A DNA stretch of 64,000 nt. Source: Hydractinia symbiolongicarpus (lineage: Eukaryota > Cnidaria > Hydrozoa > Anthoathecata > Hydractiniidae). Within the stretch, counting starts at the first letter, position 1, and every line of letters begins with the position of its first letter. The stretch is taken from NCBI RefSeq assembly GCF_029227915.1, contig NC_079875.1, positions 1,116,001 through 1,180,000 of the forward strand, given 5' to 3'. The notes beneath the pieces are model-generated. The model was not told the origin of the DNA. It saw only the letters and a program-made list of their open reading frames with translations, and made no database searches. Positions 61,979-64,000 of the stretch are shown piece after piece. A program made the translations under genes and the position numbers.

Positions 61979-62180
61979 ATCGTTTTGGAAATGAGTTTAC
62001 TCACAGGGTACTTTCTTTGTATACATTCGACTATACGGGCCAAGCCCGGGATTTACGGGAAATCGCGGGTTTTCGTTTGCCGGCCATTAAACCGCTTTCA
62101 TTAAGCGTCTCATAAAAAATGAAAACATTTCTGAAAACTACAAGTCTCATGCGTTGTAGTGGTGAAAATATAATTTAAAA
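61979..62180. repeat. K-like linker monomer
   Basis: S-class unit (CTCACAGGG, ATTCGAC, CCAAGCCC) with CCGGCCATTAAACCGC and CTCATAAAAAATG. It joins the 11-mer domain to the trimer domain and has no close copy elsewhere in the window that I can see. Confidence 0.8.
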
Positions 62181-63399
62181 ATTCGTTCGGGAAATGACTT
62201 TACTCACTGGGTACTTTCCTTGCATACTTTTGACTATACGGGCCGAGTCCGGGATTTACGGGAAATCGCGGGTTTTTGTTTGCCGGCGATTAAACTTCTT
62301 TTATTCAGCGTGTCATCAAAAATGAAAAAATTTTTAAAAACTACAAGTCTCATGGTTTTTAGTGGTAAAATAATAATTTAAAAAATCGTTTGGGAAATGA
62401 GTTTAAACCCTGGTTACTTTCTTTGTATACTTTTAACTATACGGGCCGAGTCCGGGAATTACGGGAAATCGCAGGTTTTCGTTTGCCGCCGATTAAACTT
62501 CTTTTATTCAGAGTCTCATCAAAAATGAAAACATTTTTGAAAACTACAAGTCTCATGCGTTTTAGTGGTGAAAAAATAATTTAAAAAATCGTTCGGGAAA
62601 TGAGTTTACACCCTGGGTACCCTCTTTGTATACTTTTGACTATACGGGCCGAGTCCGGGATTTACGGGAAATCGCAGGTTTTCGTTTGCCGGCGATTAAA
62701 CTTCTTTTATTCAGCGTCTCATCAAAATAGAAAACATTTTTGAAAACTACAAGTCTCATGCGTTTTAGTGGTGAAAAAATAATTTAAAAATTCGTTAGGG
62801 AAATGAGTTTACTCACTGGGTACTTTCCTTGTATACTTTTGACTATACGGGCCGAGACCGGGATTTACGGGAAATTGCGGGTTTTTGTTTGCCGGCGATT
62901 AAACTTCTTTTATTCAGCGTGTCATCAAAAATGAAAAAATTTTTAAAAACTACAAGTCTCATGGTTTTTAGTGGTAAAATAATAATTTAAAAAATCGTTT
63001 GGGAAATGAGTTTACACCCTGGGTACTTTCTTTGTATACTTTTAACTATACGGGCCGAGTCCAGGAATTACGGGAAATCGCAGGTTTTCGTTTGCCGCCG
63101 ATTAAACTTCTTTTATTCAGAGTCTCATCAAAAATGAAAACATTTTTGAAAACTACAAGTCTCATGCGTTTTAGTGGTGAAAAAATAATTTAAAAAATCG
63201 TTCGGGAAATGAGTTTACACCCTGGGTACCCTCTTTGTATACTTTTGACTATACGGGCCGAGTCCGGGATTTACGGGAAATCGCAGGTTTTCGTTTGCCC
63301 GCGATTAAACTTCTTTTATTCAGCGTCTCATCAAAATTGAAAACATTTTTGAAAACTACAAGTCTCATGCGTTTTAGTGGTGAAAAAATAATTTAAAAA
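62181..63399. repeat. Trimeric HOR G-H-L, two copies (609-610 bp)
   Basis: G starts at 62181 and 62790, H at 62385 and 62994, L at 62588 and 63197. Shared markers: GCGTGTCATC, GAAAAAATTTTTAAAAAC and CATGGTTTTTAG in G; GGGAATTACGGG, TTGCCGCCGATT and TTCAGAGTCTC in H; GGGTACCCTC in L. The H units keep the usual TCGTTTGGG start. Confidence 0.92.
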
Positions 63400-64000
63400 A
63401 TCGTTCGGGAAATGAGTTTACACGCTGGGTACTTCCTTTGTATACTTTTGACTATACGGGCCGAGTCCAAGATTTACGGGAAATCGCAGGTTTTCGTTTG
63501 CCGGCGATTAAACTTCTTTTATTCAGCGTCTCATCAAAAATGAAAACATTTTTGAAAACTACAAGTCTCATACGTTTTAGTGGTGAAATAATAATTTAAA
63601 AAATCGTTTGGGAAATGAGTTTACGCCCTGGGTACTTTCTTTGTATACTTTTGACTATACGGGCCGAGTCCAGGATTTACGGGAAATTGCGGGTTTTCGT
63701 TTGCCGGCGATTAAACTTCTTTTATTCAGCGTCTCATCAAAAATGAAAACATTTTTGAAAACTACAAGTCTCATGCGTTTTAGTGGTGAAAAAATAATTT
63801 AAAAAATCGTTCGGAAAATGAGTTTACGCCCTGGGTACTTTCTTTGTATACTTTTGACTATACGGGCCGAGTCCGGGAATTACGGGAAATCGCAGGTTTT
63901 CGTTTGCCGCCGATTAAACTTCTTTTATTCAGAGTCTCATCAAAAATGAAAACATTTTTGAAAACTACAAGTCTCATGCGTTTTAGTGGTGAAAAAATAA
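63400..64000. repeat. Terminal units, H variants, cut by the window end
   Basis: Units start at 63400 (ACACGCTGGG, GTCCAAGATTT), 63603 (TTTACGCCCTGGG, GTCCAGGATTT) and 63806 (GGGAATTACGGG, TTGCCGCCGATT, TTCAGAGTCTC), the last ending within its A-rich tail. The last unit matches the H units of the trimer 812 bp earlier, so the trimer order breaks down here. Confidence 0.85.

Larger units (their letters stand above)
1..64000. repeat. Satellite DNA array, ~203-bp monomer, about 315 head-to-tail copies
   Basis: Seen: the same ~203-bp unit recurs from first to last base. Anchors such as GAGTTTACTC, GTATAC, TTACGGGAAATCG, GGCGATTAAAC, AACTACAAGTCTCATG and AGTGGTGAA return once per unit, always in this orientation. 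Most units are 202-204 bp; one sub-type is 192 bp. No insertion of non-repeat sequence is visible, and both ends are cut inside a unit. The consensus is 37% GC by hand count. Unit starts quoted in this annotation are taken at the ATCGTT (or ATTCGTT, ATAGTT) that follows the A-rich stretch. Known: megabase arrays of 150-200 bp units with HORs are typical of eukaryotic centromeres. Inferred: centromeric or pericentromeric location. I do not recognise the family. Confidence 0.98.

Noticed and set aside
1980-63802. Many reading frames of 60-107 codons on both strands with very similar translations (forward copies beginning near each TTTGGGAAATGAG; reverse copies of 65-71 codons).
   Set aside because: They recur only because the DNA unit recurs. 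The unit length (203) is not a multiple of 3, so no frame stays open; stops in the A-rich tail end nearly all of them. The longer ones come from loss of a single stop at a unit joint (GTAATTCTAAAAA). Substitutions and indels do not respect codons, and many starts are GTG or TTG. No signal peptide, domain or gene context is seen.
1-64000. CRISPR array, because of regularly spaced repeats.
   Set aside because: The whole 203-bp unit is repeated; there are no short repeats separated by unique spacers, and no cas genes.
1-64000. Transposable element insertions or a transposon-derived tandem repeat.
   Set aside because: No terminal repeats, target-site duplications, poly(A)-ended element or transposase or reverse-transcriptase reading frame interrupts the array. 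A transposon origin of the unit itself cannot be excluded but nothing here supports it.
1-64000. Subrepeats of a ribosomal DNA spacer.
   Set aside because: No rRNA sequence occurs in 64 kb, and spacer subrepeat blocks are normally interrupted by rRNA genes at shorter intervals.
1-64000. RNA polymerase III promoter (A and B boxes) or tRNA-derived unit.
   Set aside because: The closest B-box-like string is GTTCGGGAAAT, which lacks the GTTCGANNC pattern, and no tRNA-like fold or A box at proper spacing is visible.
1-64000. Inverted (head-to-head) segments or a change of strand inside the array.
   Set aside because: Every unit I read has GAGTTTACTC, GGCGATTAAAC and AACTACAAGTCTC in the same order on the + strand; no reversed block was found.
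1-64000. Telomere-type short repeats or microsatellites at domain borders.
   Set aside because: Domain borders are always unit-to-unit joins; no (TTAGGG)n, (TTTAGGG)n, (TTAGG)n or other simple repeat longer than the A runs is present.
1-64000. Assignment to a named satellite or species.
   Set aside because: I do not recognise the monomer. A search of the 203-bp consensus against a repeat database would decide it; I cannot run one, so no name is given.

Overview
The whole 64 kb window is one uninterrupted array of a tandem satellite repeat. The unit is about 203 bp (about 315 head-to-tail copies, all in the same orientation). The window starts and ends inside a unit, so the array continues on both sides. 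I find no gene, RNA gene, transposon, CRISPR array or unique spacer. The short reading frames of 60 to 107 codons are by-products of the repeat. The array points to a eukaryotic chromosome, most plausibly centromeric or pericentromeric heterochromatin. I do not recognise the satellite and cannot name the organism. A hand count on a 203-bp consensus gives 37% GC and 12 CpG against about 7 expected, so the family does not show the CpG decay of a heavily methylated repeat.

Units fall into two broad classes. The T class reads TTTTGAC, then GGGCCGAGTCC, then TTTATTCAGCG. The S class reads ATTCGAC, then GGGCCAAGCCC, then TTTCATTAA(G/C)CG. Sub-types used below: A (GGGTCGAG with ATTAACCG); B (CTCACAGGG, S class, ATTAACCG); C (TTGGAC with TTTGAGGGCG); D (TTCGGGGTTTAC, GTTGTAG tail); E (CCCATCAAATATG, TTTAGTGGTAAAA tail); F (GGGTAATTTC, GATTTAAC); G (CTCACTGGG, TTCCTTG, TTTTAAC); H (TCGTTTGGG, GTCCAGGATTT); I (CCCCGGATTTAC, AACGCGGGATTTC); J (TGAATATACGGGTCAAG); K (GCTGGCGATTAAACCAC); L (GCAGG with a T-class right half); M (CCAAGCCGGGATT or CCAAGCTGGGATTTG); N (TTTTCCGGCG, usually ATGTAAAC); O (GAGTACGGGATTT); P (GGGATGTACGGG). 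Primes and numbers mark sub-variants.

Units are organised in higher-order repeats (HORs) whose size changes along the window. These are pentamers of 1014 bp (0-9.7 kb), a tetramer (9.9-11.3), nonamers (12.5-16.2, with a third copy at 26.7-28.5), a pentamer (17.8-20.2), dimers (21.7-22.9), a 2029-bp duplication (30.6-33.8), hexamers (38.1-40.5), dimers (42.7-44.0), a heptamer (44.4-45.8), hexamers and tetramers (46.6-51.1), tetramer and pentamers (52.7-55.5), an 11-mer with an 8-mer deletion form (55.9-62.0), and trimers (62.2-63.4). Fixed neighbours (E then A or J; G then H; A then B) recur across the window. They suggest that the 9-unit order A-B-C-D-F-G-H-I-E at 972-2797 resembles a parent unit, from which shorter units arose by unequal crossing-over that left chimeric units at the joints.

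If the array has a function, it would be structural. Each unit carries short inverted repeats, phased A-tracts and, in S-class units, a near-miss to the CENP-B box. Whether this is the active centromere cannot be told from sequence.
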